Shown: positions 1-7,443, counted from the first letter of the stretch. The stretch: 48,319 nucleotides of DNA from Candidatus Peribacteraceae bacterium (GCA_028703835.1 JAQVMB010000011.1:1-48319); one strand, 5' to 3'. Program-made: numbers and translations. The notes: generated by a model not told the origin, from the letters alone.

Positions 1-1
1 G

Positions 2-106
2 CCCAAGGATACCTTCCATTTGTACCTCAAAGAGTGCGAATGGAGATTCAACAACGGCTCACCCAGAAATCTTCTCTTGTCTCTGCGGAAAATCCTCAAT
101 GACTGA
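2..106 (+). CDS. IS1595/ISXO2-like transposase, C-terminal end (partial)
   Basis: Frame 2 is open from the window edge to a TGA at 104-106 and gives 34 residues. It contains FHLYLKECEWRFNN, which resembles the end of the DDE domain of IS1595-family (ISXO2-like) transposases. The catalytic residues lie outside the window, so intactness of the element cannot be judged. The family call rests on this short tail alone. Confidence 0.6.
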   Translation, partial: PKDTFHLYLKECEWRFNNGSPRNLLLSLRKILND

Positions 107-118
107 AAAAAGTCCTAG

Positions 119-170
119 GCCAGCCCCTTATCAATTATCAATTTTCAATTATCCATTCTTCATTTCTCCA
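119..170. repeat. AT-rich word repeat (TCAATT/TTTCAATT)
   Basis: The spacer before purP is made of overlapping variants of short words such as TCAATTATC and TTTTCAATT. The same word family occurs in the spacer at 12315-12385. An upstream ATG at 99 could read it as a purP N-terminal extension, but that extension looks like translated repeat rather than protein. Confidence 0.6.
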
Positions 171-172
171 TC

Positions 173-181
173 TGCTACACT
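173..181 (+). promoter_or_regulatory. Extended -10 before purP
   Basis: TGC-TACACT ends 7 nt before the ATG at 189. There is no -35 match at the usual distance and no Shine-Dalgarno, so transcription probably starts at or next to the start codon (leaderless mRNA). Confidence 0.55.
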
Positions 182-188
182 TTCTCCA

Positions 189-1340
189 ATGGATACCAAT
201 GATCTCCTCAAAGGCTACGATCTGAAGAAGCTGACGGTGGGAGTGCTCGGCGGCCATAGCGCGCTCGATGTTTCGCACGGCGCGAAGCAGTGGGGATTCG
301 ACACGGTGTGCGTGGCGCGGAAGGGTCGGGAGAAAACATACGCGCAGTATTTCAAGACGCGTGGCGAGAAAGGATGCATTGATGAAGTGGTCACGGTGGA
401 CCAGTTCGACGGCGTGCTGGACGAGAAGGTGCAGGAGCGGTTGCGGGCGATGAACACGGTCTTCGTCCATAACAGGTATTTCTGGGTCTATTTCAAAGAC
501 TTTTCAAAGGTGGAGAATGATTTCAACGTCCCTGTCTTCGGCTCGCGGACATTGCTGAAGCTGGAGGAGCGCGACCAGCCGTACAACCAGTATCACCTGC
601 TGAAGGACGCGGGCATCCGCACGCCGAAGCTGTATGAGCGGTCAGCGGTCAGTGGTCAGCGGTCAGTGATCGATCGGCCCGTACTCGTGAAAGCCTCAGA
701 GCCGGCGCGTGGTTACGAGAGGGCGTTTTTCGCGGTTTCTTCCGAAGAAGAATACGAAGAGACGGGGCGACGGTTGGAGAAAGAAGGCAAGATCGGGAAG
801 AACTGGAGAGAGGCAACAGTCGAGGAGTTCGTGGTCGGGGCGCCCGTCAATTTCAACTACTTTTATTCGCCGCTCACGAAGGAGCTGGAGCTGCTCGGGA
901 CGGATACGCGCCGTCAGACCAATCTGGACGGTTTCCTGCGCATGACGGCGCAGGACCAGGCGGTTGCCCGCAAGCACGTGCCGTTGAAGATGATCGAGAC
1001 GGGGCACATCGCCTGTACGGTCAAAGAATCGATCCTCGAAAAGGCGTTCGACCTGGGCGAGAAGTTCGTCGCAGCCACACAGAAGCTGCCCAAGGCGCTC
1101 GATCCGTCCGGCAAAGGCATCATCGGGCCGTTTGCGCTGCAGGGGGCCGTGGTGGCGGAGGAAGGGAAGGAGGACATCGTCATTTTCGACGTCAGTTTGC
1201 GGATTCCCGGTTCTCCGGGCGTCAGTGCGACTCCCTATTCCGGGTACCTCCACGGCCGATCAATGAGCGTCGGGGAGCGGTGCGGGATGGAGCTTCGTTC
1301 TGCCGTGGACCATGGTCGGTTGGAGGAGGTGGTGACGTGA
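189..1340 (+). CDS. purP: PurP-type ATP-grasp formate-dependent ligase
   Basis: The 383-aa product resembles the archaeal-type PurP family (DUF1246 plus DUF1297 ATP-grasp halves), which makes FAICAR from AICAR, formate and ATP in purine synthesis. The N-terminus has VGVLGGHSALDVSHGAK. The C-terminal part has DPSGKGIIGPFALQ, FDVSLRIPGSPG and TPYSGYLHGRSMSVG, matching the conserved end of PurP. Length fits the family (about 360 aa). I chose ATG 189 over ATG 99 because the extra 30 residues come from an AT-rich repeat and a -10 sits 7 nt before ATG 189. Residues around 151-160 (SAVSGQRSV) are encoded by a tandem GGTCAGY repeat and look like an insertion. A divergent paralogue with another amide-forming role cannot be excluded. 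Confidence 0.8.
   Translation: MDTNDLLKGYDLKKLTVGVLGGHSALDVSHGAKQWGFDTVCVARKGREKTYAQYFKTRGEKGCIDEVVTVDQFDGVLDEKVQERLRAMNTVFVHNRYFWVYFKDFSKVENDFNVPVFGSRTLLKLEERDQPYNQYHLLKDAGIRTPKLYERSAVSGQRSVIDRPVLVKASEPARGYERAFFAVSSEEEYEETGRRLEKEGKIGKNWREATVEEFVVGAPVNFNYFYSPLTKELELLGTDTRRQTNLDGFLRMTAQDQAVARKHVPLKMIETGHIACTVKESILEKAFDLGEKFVAATQKLPKALDPSGKGIIGPFALQGAVVAEEGKEDIVIFDVSLRIPGSPGVSATPYSGYLHGRSMSVGERCGMELRSAVDHGRLEEVVT
640..667 (+). repeat. Four tandem 7-bp GGTCAGY units inside purP
   Basis: GGTCAGC, GGTCAGT, GGTCAGC and GGTCAGT follow each other without spacing inside the purP reading frame. The same word occurs in the spacer at 4932-4958 and at the end of the GH57 gene near 38930. Confidence 0.85.
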
Positions 1341-1454
1341 GTGTGGATGGTGGACACGTCAGTCTGACTCCGGCTTTAGAGAGATAATTTGGAGACTCTG
1401 GAGTCACCCTTACCAAGCTGGCGCCGTCCTCTCGGGTCTCATATAATCCAAAAC

Positions 1455-1745
1455 ATGGAAGAATTCGGGGAAGTTCGGCAAGTAATCAATGATGCTGAAG
1501 GAGATATTCAGCAAGAATAAACAAACGGAAGCGGCAATCCGTGGCTCGCGTGTTTTGGCTCGGTATTGGCAATGATGAGAAGTACGTTAGAGCTTCATAA
1601 CGATGGGGATGCAGCTCAATCAATTCATGCTCGATTGGATCAACTCGTGACAAGACGTAATCAAGTGAAAGAGGAGCATGGTTGGAATCCTCCACAAGCA
1701 ATCAAGGAAGCGTTGTTGAGTGATTTGAAAAGAATTCTCGAATGA
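1455..1745 (+). pseudogene. AT-rich small ORF or degraded gene
   Basis: The purP to tRNA-Ala spacer is visibly poorer in GC than its neighbours. One frame starts MEEFGEVRQVINDAEGD at 1455, stops at 1518-1520, and reopens. From ATG 1572 it runs 57 residues to TGA 1743-1745, a charged and helical sequence. The stretch between reads better in another frame (EAAIRGSRVLARYWQ), which suggests frameshifts in a once longer gene. There is no Shine-Dalgarno or clear promoter. I do not recognise a family. The 57-aa piece could still be a real small protein. Confidence 0.35.
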
Positions 1746-1793
1746 TTTGCATGTTGATTATCAGGTTTCGGGTCGCTTTGGACGAGCACGTAT

Positions 1794-1868
1794 TGGTGGA
1801 GCTGAGGGGACTCGAACCCCTGGCCCCCTGCTTGCAAAGCAGGTGCTCTACCACTGAGCTACAGCCCC
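1794..1868 (-). tRNA. tRNA-Ala(TGC)
   Basis: The minus strand folds as a cloverleaf of 75 nt. The acceptor stem GGGGCTG pairs with CAGCTCC (one G-U), the anticodon stem is CCTGC/GCAGG with loop TTTGCAA (anticodon TGC), and the T-arm has GGTTCGAGTCC. The 3' CCA is encoded. Confidence 0.97.
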
Positions 1869-1989
1869 ATCGTTCATTATTGTAGAGCAAAACGAAGGTG
1901 TCGCGAAGGGCAATGGAGCGTGATGAGGACAGTTTTGTTGTCCCGGAAAGCGGGAAGGGTAAAATGGTTAGAAATTCCCCCCTCCTTTC

Positions 1990-2418
1990 ATGCCCGTTCG
2001 CAAAAAGAAGAAGGTGTCCAAGAAGAAGCCCCTAAAGAGAAAGAAAGCAAAGGCCGCGACCAAGAAGCGGAAGCCGATGAAGAAGTCTGCTAAGAAGCGT
2101 GGGGTTGCGAAGAAGAGAAAGGTTGTGTCGGCGAAGAAGACGGCTGTGCGCGCCGCGCGGGTTCAGGCCATCAAGGAGAAGGTGCTCGGGAAAGTGACGC
2201 ACTACTACGACCGCATCGGGGTGGCCATCGTGCAGGCGACCTCTCCGTTCGGCGTCGGCGACACGGTGCTCTTCCGGCGCGGGGAGCAGGAGATCGCGCA
2301 GCCGGTCGGTTCCCTGCAGATCAACCATCAGCCGGTCGGTAAGGTGAAGAAAGGGCAGGTCGTCGGCTTGAAAGTGGATGCGCCCGTGCACGAGGGGTCG
2401 AAGGTCTTTGCGACGTAA
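1990..2418 (+). CDS. Translation elongation factor-like beta-barrel with Lys/Arg-rich N-terminal tail
   Basis: The 142-aa protein has two parts. Residues 1 to about 60 are almost only Lys, Arg, Ala and Ser (for example VRKKKKVSKKKPLKRKK), like a histone H1-type tail. Residues 65-142 match small 'translation elongation factor-like' proteins related to EF-Tu domain II: LGKVTHYYDRIGVAIV, then GVGDTVLFRR, LQINHQPVGKVKKGQVVGLKV and a final strand. Family members usually consist of the barrel alone, so the basic tail is the unusual part and suggests nucleic acid or ribosome binding (inference). There is no Shine-Dalgarno. A TAAAAT hexamer lies about 24 nt upstream at 1960-1965. Confidence 0.7.
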   Translation: MPVRKKKKVSKKKPLKRKKAKAATKKRKPMKKSAKKRGVAKKRKVVSAKKTAVRAARVQAIKEKVLGKVTHYYDRIGVAIVQATSPFGVGDTVLFRRGEQEIAQPVGSLQINHQPVGKVKKGQVVGLKVDAPVHEGSKVFAT

Positions 2419-2540
2419 TCGTCGCTTTGCGAAGCCATATTTCGGTCTTTCCATTCCGCGCTCTTGATGTTAAATTAACTTTCCAGGGCTGTCCTGGTTG
2501 TTCCTTGTTCCAGTGGCTCCATTGAAGGAGGTGCGTTGCG

Positions 2541-2792
2541 ATGGATGGCAGTACGAACGGTGTCGTGTTCACGATCGAAGACGGCTGGCTCGTGGGAGAG
2601 AATTCCACGGACCGGCCCATGGTCGTTTCGTACCTGACGGGCGTTGTTCCCGCGCGGGGAAAGGGCGGATCCATTACCTGTCACGACATGCTGGCGGAAC
2701 TCCGGCCCGGCGAGAAGCTCCGGCTGGCGCGCCTGCATGCGCAAGCGCGTACCGTGTTGGACGATGCGCTGTTCCCTTCGTCGGAAGGGTGA
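2541..2792 (+). CDS. Hypothetical small protein with strong Shine-Dalgarno
   Basis: This 83-aa protein is soluble and has no domain I recognise (MDGSTNGVVFTIEDGW...). The start is well supported: AAGGAGGTG at 2525-2533 lies 9 nt before the ATG, one of the few clear Shine-Dalgarno sequences here. It is monocistronic and is followed by an inverted repeat at 2808-2833. Confidence 0.6.
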   Translation: MDGSTNGVVFTIEDGWLVGENSTDRPMVVSYLTGVVPARGKGGSITCHDMLAELRPGEKLRLARLHAQARTVLDDALFPSSEG

Positions 2793-2807
2793 TGGTGAGC
2801 CCCTGTC

Positions 2808-2833
2808 CTGCAGCCTCCTCCGGGGGGCTGCAG
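2808..2833. terminator. Hairpin between convergent genes
   Basis: CTGCAGCC (2808-2815) and GGCTGCAG (2826-2833) form a perfect 8-bp stem with a 10-nt loop. It lies between the stops of two convergent genes. The T-rich stretch after it on the plus strand is weak, so it is a possible terminator or mRNA 3' stabiliser. Confidence 0.45.
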
Positions 2834-2842
2834 ATTATTGTC

Positions 2843-3091
2843 TTACGGCGCCACCGCCTGGTGCGTTCCGGGGAAGAGGTAGAGGAGGGGCGAGAAGAGG
2901 GCGTCCGTGGTGCCCGTCAGTTCCGCGATCGACCAGAAGAACAGGAGGACGGCGCAGAAGATGATCAGGTTGTACACGCCGCCGACTTTGTTCATCCAAT
3001 CCGCTTCGCCGATCAGGTCTCCCACGCGCTCGCGATACCGGAGCAGGAAATACGCACCGATGATGCCGATGATGCTGAGGAAGTAGCGCAT
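2843..3091 (-). CDS. Small two-helix membrane protein after thioredoxin
   Basis: The 82-aa protein has hydrophobic segments at about residues 3-18 (FLSIIGIIGAYFLL) and 40-57 (YNLIIFCAVLLFFW). It has no cysteine pair and no family I recognise. It starts 4 nt after the thioredoxin stop, so both are probably one transcript. A redox role is only suggested by position. Confidence 0.6.
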   Translation of the reverse strand: MRYFLSIIGIIGAYFLLRYRERVGDLIGEADWMNKVGGVYNLIIFCAVLLFFWSIAELTGTTDALFSPLLYLFPGTHQAVAP

Positions 3092-3095
3092 GGCG

Positions 3096-3416
3096 TCAGG
3101 CGATGGCCGCGTCGATTTCTTTCTTCATGTCTTCCTTGGACCGGGCGCCGATGAACGATTTCTTCGCTTCGCCGTCCTTGAAGATGATGAAGGTCGGGAT
3201 GCTCATCACGCTGAACTTCCCGGGCGTGTCGGCATTCTCGTCCACATTCATTTTCACGAACTTCACGCTCTCGCCGTACTCTTGGGCGAGTTCGTCGATG
3301 ACGGGACCCATGATCTTGCACGGGCCGCACCAGGGAGCCCAGAAGTCGAGGACGACCGGAACGGGGGATTTTGCCACTTCGGTGTCGAACTGCGCGTCGG
3401 AGATGTCGTGTGCCAT
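3096..3416 (-). CDS. trxA: Thioredoxin
   Basis: The 106-aa protein is a full-length thioredoxin. The redox site WCGPC has its cysteines at residues 30 and 33, preceded by VVLDFWAP; the cis-proline loop SIPTFIIFKDG follows around residue 75. It has no signal peptide, so it acts as a cytosolic dithiol reductant. A TATACT hexamer lies about 24 nt before the ATG on the minus strand. Its partner thioredoxin reductase is not in this window. Confidence 0.96.
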   Translation of the reverse strand: MAHDISDAQFDTEVAKSPVPVVLDFWAPWCGPCKIMGPVIDELAQEYGESVKFVKMNVDENADTPGKFSVMSIPTFIIFKDGEAKKSFIGARSKEDMKKEIDAAIA

Positions 3417-3470
3417 GAGGAGAGTGGTTACGGGAAGAAAGTATACGGATTATGAGGGGAGATTCCAAGT

Positions 3471-3589
3471 CGGTGGTAGGTAGTAGGTGGTAGGTGGTAG
3501 GTTATGGAATCGGAAAGACTTCTCTTCTTCTTTCTCTATATTTCTTGACTACCCTACAATCTACTACCTACAACCTACTACCTAATCTC
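3471..3589. repeat. Inverted pair of GGTAGTAGG / CCTACTACC word repeats
   Basis: The left arm (3471-3505) is made of GGTGGTAGG, TAGTAGGTGG and TAGGTGG words. The right arm (3549-3589) is made of CTACTACCTAC and CCTACTACC words, roughly the reverse complement. The spacer is about 43 nt. It fills most of the gap between thioredoxin and pgi. Confidence 0.8.
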
Positions 3590-3591
3590 CG

Positions 3592-4875
3592 TCACTCCGT
3601 CCTTCCTCTCGCCAGGATATCCTTCGTGATCGTCTTTCCCGTTTCCACGGCGGGTTGTCCGTAGGGGTCGATGCGGTAGAGCTTGCCGAGGAATATCACT
3701 TCGGCCAGGAGCAGGAAGAACAACTGTCCCAGGTGGTAGCTGTCCAAGCGCGTGAGGGAGATCGTGGCGTGCGGCCGCTTCATGCTCGTCAATGCCTGGC
3801 TGGTGCCTTCATAACAGGCGTCGAGGAGCTGCCCCATCGTCTTGCCGGCCAGGTACCGGTACGGGCCTTCCAGCTGTTCGGGGAGGAAGAGGCGCGGTTT
3901 CTCGAGTTCGCGGATGAAGAGGTGCCACATGCGGCGCGGGCCGGCCATCCATTGCTGCAGGAGCGAGTGCTGGTCCTGGGTGCCGATGGCCGCGAGCGGG
4001 ATGGGGTTGGCCGTTTCTTTCTTCCCCAGGCTTTCGGCGATGAGTTGCTGGTTCCAGCGGGCGAGGGATTGGAGCCGTTGGCTGTACGGCATGATCACGC
4101 GGACGTTGTAGCCGCGTTTGGTGTCCAGGATGAACTGCGTGCTGGCGAGGAGAGCGGCGGGATTGTCTTCCATCTGCACTTGCTGGCAGAGGGTGTCCAT
4201 TTCCTTCGCCCCGCGCGCGAAGCCGTCCAGGTCGCCGCCCAAGAGCGCGAGCGGAAGAAGCCCGACGGGCGTGAAGATGGAGAAGCGGCCTCCCACTGCG
4301 GACGGGATGGGCAGCAGGGGAACGCCCTGTTCCAGGCAGAAGTCGTGCAGGGTGCCTTTCTCGGGGTCCGTGAGGGCGATGACGCGTTCCGCCGCACGGT
4401 CTTTGCGCGCTTTCTGCAGCTGTTCCCAGCAGAGGAAGAAGACGCTCATGGGCTCCAACGTGTCTCCCGATTTGCTGGCGACGACGACGAGCGTGGATTT
4501 CCAATTGATGATGGAGAGGTATTTCTCCAGGAAGGCGGGGTCGATGGAATCGAGGATGATGCACTCCAGGGTGTCCGGCCCTTCGAAGGCTTCCTGGATG
4601 ACGCGCGGCCCCAGCCCCGACCCGCCGATGCCGATCCATACCACGGTCGTCACACCCTCCGCTTTCACGCGGATCGCCGCCTCCTTCACACGCTCGATCA
4701 ACTGCTTGTTGTACGGGTCCATCGACCAGGCGTGCTCGCCCCGCGCCCGCTCCGCCAGCCAGTCCTGGATGTAGCGGCGCATGGAGGTCCGCAGGCTCGA
4801 CAATTCCTGGTCCGGGATGCCCATGGTCGGCGTGATGGACTTCGCGAGCGCAGCGGTGATATCCACGTGCAGCAT
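3592..4875 (-). CDS. pgi: Glucose-6-phosphate isomerase
   Basis: The 427-aa enzyme interconverts glucose 6-phosphate and fructose 6-phosphate. Phosphosugar-binding SIS segments are clear: VWIGIGGSGLGPRVI near residue 80, SKSGDTLEPMS near 134, GGRFSIFTPVGLLPL near 200, GTQDQHSLLQQ near 305 and QPAVETGK near 405. Length fits the shorter bacterial class of about 430-450 aa. TATAAG ends 9 nt before the ATG on the minus strand. It stands alone between two repeat-filled spacers. With the GH15/GH57 operon at 36.8-41.5 kb it would feed glucan-derived glucose phosphate into central metabolism. Confidence 0.96.
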   Translation of the reverse strand: MLHVDITAALAKSITPTMGIPDQELSSLRTSMRRYIQDWLAERARGEHAWSMDPYNKQLIERVKEAAIRVKAEGVTTVVWIGIGGSGLGPRVIQEAFEGPDTLECIILDSIDPAFLEKYLSIINWKSTLVVVASKSGDTLEPMSVFFLCWEQLQKARKDRAAERVIALTDPEKGTLHDFCLEQGVPLLPIPSAVGGRFSIFTPVGLLPLALLGGDLDGFARGAKEMDTLCQQVQMEDNPAALLASTQFILDTKRGYNVRVIMPYSQRLQSLARWNQQLIAESLGKKETANPIPLAAIGTQDQHSLLQQWMAGPRRMWHLFIRELEKPRLFLPEQLEGPYRYLAGKTMGQLLDACYEGTSQALTSMKRPHATISLTRLDSYHLGQLFFLLLAEVIFLGKLYRIDPYGQPAVETGKTITKDILARGRTE

Positions 4876-4931
4876 ATGAGGAACCTTATACCACTTCCCG
4901 CGCGGAGGTGGTACAGCATCTGGGGAGTGGC

Positions 4932-4958
4932 CAGCTTTCAGCTGTCAGCGGTCAGCAG
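4932..4958. repeat. CAGCTTTCAGC/GGTCAGC word repeat
   Basis: The gap between pgi and ruvA is built of CAGCTTT, CAGCTGTCAGC and GGTCAGC words, the same family found inside purP (640-667) and at the GH57 gene end (38917-39020). Confidence 0.7.
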
Positions 4959-4962
4959 TTCG

Positions 4963-5541
4963 TTACAATGCTCTCAGTGCCGCCGCGACGCGTTCTTCCG
5001 TGGATTTCAGGTCGGCGGGCAGGCGTTTGAGGGCGTCGACGGCGGACGAGGAATCGTAGCCCAGCGACGTGAGCGCCGCGATGGCGTCCTGGTCGTACTC
5101 GCTTCGCAGGTCGCCCGTCGTCGCCGCGCCGAAGATGCCGGGGTGCCGTTCGAGGAGCGCGCGGAGTTCCACGACCAGCTTTTCCGCGGTGCGCTTGCCC
5201 ACGCCCTTCACGTTCTTGAGGATGCCTCCGTCCTGTTCCTGCGCCGCCTGGAGGAGCAGGTTGCGGGGAACGGCGCAGAGTTCCAGGCCCAGTTTGGGGC
5301 CGACGCCTTGCATCTTGATCAATTCCTCGAAGAGGAGCTGTCCCTGCCTGTCGGGGAAACCGAAGAGATCGAAGCGGTCTTCGCGGATGTAGGTGGATGT
5401 CCACAAGGACGCATGTTGCGCTTCTTCCAGCTGTTCCCATGCGTCGAGGGGAACGGCGACGCGGTAGCCGACCCCCTGCACGTCCAGCATCACTTCACCG
5501 ATGCCGAGCTTGTGGACCGTGCCGCGGAGGTGGGCGATCAT
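4963..5541 (-). CDS. ruvA: Holliday junction helicase subunit RuvA
   Basis: The 192-aa protein starts MIAHLRGTVHKLG and has the OB-fold segment VMLDVQGVGYRVAVP. A helix-hairpin-helix core follows (LIKMQGVGPKLGLELC, KNVKGVGKRTAEKLVVELR). A C-terminal three-helix domain (SEYDQDAIAALTSLGYDSSSAVDAL) contacts RuvB. RuvA binds four-way junctions and loads RuvB for branch migration. Length is normal (about 190-200 aa). ruvB and ruvC are not adjacent. Confidence 0.96.
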   Translation of the reverse strand: MIAHLRGTVHKLGIGEVMLDVQGVGYRVAVPLDAWEQLEEAQHASLWTSTYIREDRFDLFGFPDRQGQLLFEELIKMQGVGPKLGLELCAVPRNLLLQAAQEQDGGILKNVKGVGKRTAEKLVVELRALLERHPGIFGAATTGDLRSEYDQDAIAALTSLGYDSSSAVDALKRLPADLKSTEERVAAALRAL

Positions 5542-5547
5542 GACGGG

Positions 5548-5556
5548 AGCATAGCA
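5548..5556 (-). promoter_or_regulatory. Extended -10 before ruvA
   Basis: On the minus strand TGC-TATGCT ends 6 nt before the ruvA ATG at 5541, with no Shine-Dalgarno in between. This fits a leaderless transcript. Confidence 0.5.
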
Positions 5557-5593
5557 TGGCTCGGGGCGTGTGAAGGTTTTTCGCGCAGCGTGG

Positions 5594-5708
5594 GAAGGGA
5601 TTGGGGATTAGAGACTGGAGTATTAGGGCCCCTTCCAATGGAGCGTTGCATGAAAACGTCTCCTGCTTACCAGTGGCCCTAATCTCTAATATTCCAATCC
5701 CTAATCCC
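5594..5708. repeat. Inverted pair of GATTAGAGA/GGAATATT word repeats
   Basis: The left arm (5594-5630) has GGGATTGG, GGGATTAGAGA and GGAGTATTAGGG. The right arm (5673-5708) has CCCTAATCTCTAATATTCC and repeats the same words in reverse complement. The middle holds a smaller hairpin (GGAG.CGTT / AACG.CTCC). The same words recur at 11427-11463. Confidence 0.8.
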
Positions 5709-5748
5709 AATGGCCGAAGGAATGAATGATGACAGATAACGTATAATC

Positions 5749-5757
5749 TGATATAAT
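5749..5757 (+). promoter_or_regulatory. Extended -10 before the M23 peptidase gene
   Basis: TGA-TATAAT ends 10 nt before the ATG at 5768. A second TATAAT lies at 5742-5747. Either would give a leader of at most about 14 nt, too short for a Shine-Dalgarno. Confidence 0.55.
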
Positions 5758-5767
5758 ATACACACAA

Positions 5768-6985
5768 ATGCACACCCATAAACGTTTCCTGGTTTTGACG
5801 CTTCTCTGTGCCGTGCTGGCGCCGCTGGCGGGTTCGGCCACGCTTCTCTCGAGTGTTTCGTTGAGCGGGAACGAGGAATTCAACGAGCTTCTCAGTCTCG
5901 CCGATGCGTCGTACCGCAAGCGCAGCGCCGTGGGGAAAGCGGAGGACGCGGCGCGGGCGGCCGTGGAAGAGGCGTCGGCGAAGGTGACGGCTTTGTCGCG
6001 TGAGAAGCGGGCGGTGCGCCTGCGTTTGGCGGAAGTACGCAAGCAATGCGCGGACATGCGGTCCCAAGTGCTTGTGATGGAACGCGAGCACGAACGGTTG
6101 GCGCGTCTGGATGATCGTCCCGCCGGGGCGGACATGCGGACGGCGGCCCCGTCGTTCCTGCGCATCGCATGGCTCGGCCCCGAAGCGGAAATGTTCGCGC
6201 CTCTTCCCCGTGAATCCCTGCTCGTGCAGCAGCGCGAAACGACCGGAGATTTTTTGGGCCGTTTGCGTACCTGGGCGGACGCGGCGGAACAGGAGGCGCT
6301 GGCGCTCGCCGCGCAGCGGGAAGAATTGCTGGCGGCGTACCATGCGGCCGATCGGGAACTCGATGCGGCGAATGCTTCCCTCCGCTCCAGTGAAGCGCGT
6401 GACCGCGAGATCCGACGCCAAATCGCCCAAGTTCATGGGGACGTGCTGCGGCTGCAGGCCGAATTGGAACGCATCGATGCGCGCATCCGCCGCAAGGCCG
6501 AGCGGGAGCTGCTCGAAAAGGGATTGCTGACGCCCGAAGAAGCGCAGGAGCGCAGCAAGCGTACGACCGGCACCGCCCAGTTCGTCTGGCCGGCGCAGGG
6601 TCCCGTCACCGCATGGTTCCATGATCGGTCGTATCAGTCGAAATTCGGCGTGCCGCACGAGGCCATCGACATCGCCCGCCCCCAGGGAAGTCCCGTCGCG
6701 AGCGCGGCGGAGGGCGTCGTGTTCCTGGTGCGCGACGGGGGAGCGACGGGCTACACTTACGTCCTCATCGGCCACCGCGGCGGGTATGCCACCCTCTACG
6801 GCCACCTTTCCTCCGTATTCGTCGTCGCGGGGCAGGACGTGCAGGCGGGACAGGTGATCGGACGCAGCGGCGGCCAGCCGGGAACGCCGGGCGCCGGCTA
6901 TCTCACGACCGGAGCGCACGTCCACTTCGAAGTCATCCGGCAGGGGAGTAACATTGATCCCTTGACGGTATTGCCGAAGAGATAG
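5768..6985 (+). CDS. Secreted coiled-coil M23 (LytM) peptidase, EnvC/NlpD-like
   Basis: The 405-aa protein starts with a signal peptide (RFLVLTLLCAVLAPLAGSA). A long helical coiled-coil region covers about residues 40-255. A C-terminal M23 domain begins near 265: VWPAQGPVTAWFHD, the zinc-ligand motif HEAIDIARP, GGYATLYGHLSSV and TGAHVHFEV. The zinc ligands (H..D, HxH) are present, so it may be an active D,L-endopeptidase cutting peptidoglycan cross-bridges. The architecture resembles EnvC-type division or cell-separation factors; FtsEX is not in this window. It is monocistronic. Confidence 0.9.
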   Translation: MHTHKRFLVLTLLCAVLAPLAGSATLLSSVSLSGNEEFNELLSLADASYRKRSAVGKAEDAARAAVEEASAKVTALSREKRAVRLRLAEVRKQCADMRSQVLVMEREHERLARLDDRPAGADMRTAAPSFLRIAWLGPEAEMFAPLPRESLLVQQRETTGDFLGRLRTWADAAEQEALALAAQREELLAAYHAADRELDAANASLRSSEARDREIRRQIAQVHGDVLRLQAELERIDARIRRKAERELLEKGLLTPEEAQERSKRTTGTAQFVWPAQGPVTAWFHDRSYQSKFGVPHEAIDIARPQGSPVASAAEGVVFLVRDGGATGYTYVLIGHRGGYATLYGHLSSVFVVAGQDVQAGQVIGRSGGQPGTPGAGYLTTGAHVHFEVIRQGSNIDPLTVLPKR

Positions 6986-7009
6986 ACAAATCAGGTGATA
7001 GTACGGCAG

Positions 7010-7037
7010 TTGACAAATACATAAAACATAATAAAAT
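7010..7037 (+). promoter_or_regulatory. Consensus-like sigma70 promoter
   Basis: TTGACA (7010-7015), a 16-nt spacer and TAAAAT (7032-7037). This is the best -35/-10 pair in the window. It would give a leader of about 80 nt before the gene at 7123, which also carries a Shine-Dalgarno. Confidence 0.7.
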
Positions 7038-7122
7038 GCATGTTTAGTCGGTTCGTTCTTTCCATCCTCGGTCTCGGGTTCCAATTGAATGGAACCCCCA
7101 CTTCCACGAAAGGAACGGTCGT

Positions 7123-7443
7123 ATGTCTTGCTTGTGCATGAGCGACATTGCCGCTGCTGCCGTCATCCTGTCCCTGCGCGCCAAGATGGTCTGGGGAATG
7201 GTGTTCCTCGGCCTCGCGGCTGTGCTGTCCATTTGTGCTTTGTCCCAGCACCAACTCGGTTCCTGGGACTTCGTGCCGGGCCCAATCTGTGCTTGCGGCC
7301 TGCTTCTCGTCTGTTATGGGTTTGAGGAGCGGCCGGAGCATCCGACTGTCTGGTTCGAAGTGAAGCGGGTGGTTGCGCAAATCTGCGGCGCGGCAGTGTT
7401 TCTCATCGGAATGGGTTACGCCACCGTCATCTTCGGTGGCTAA
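7123..7443 (+). CDS. Small multi-helix membrane protein
   Basis: The 106-aa protein has about three hydrophobic helices (MVWGMVFLGLAAVLSICAL, ICACGLLLVCYGF, ICGAAVFLIGMGYATVIF) and several cysteines. I recognise no family. The start is supported by AAAGGAA at 7109-7115, 7 nt before the ATG. The promoter at 7010 and terminator at 7474 make it a self-contained transcription unit, more conventional in signals than most genes here. Confidence 0.65.
   Translation: MSCLCMSDIAAAAVILSLRAKMVWGMVFLGLAAVLSICALSQHQLGSWDFVPGPICACGLLLVCYGFEERPEHPTVWFEVKRVVAQICGAAVFLIGMGYATVIFGG

Noticed and set aside
99-188. purP start at ATG 99
   Set aside because: The 30 added residues are translated AT-rich repeat and promoter. 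The -10 box just before ATG 189 and family length favour the shorter form.
3471-3589. Spacer repeats as a CRISPR-like array
   Set aside because: Units are shorter than 12 bp, degenerate and contiguous, and they form inverted arms instead of repeat-spacer units.
3655-5682. 675-aa plus-strand frame
   Set aside because: It lies entirely antisense to pgi and ruvA, both of which have clear family motifs. Long antisense frames are expected in GC-rich DNA.
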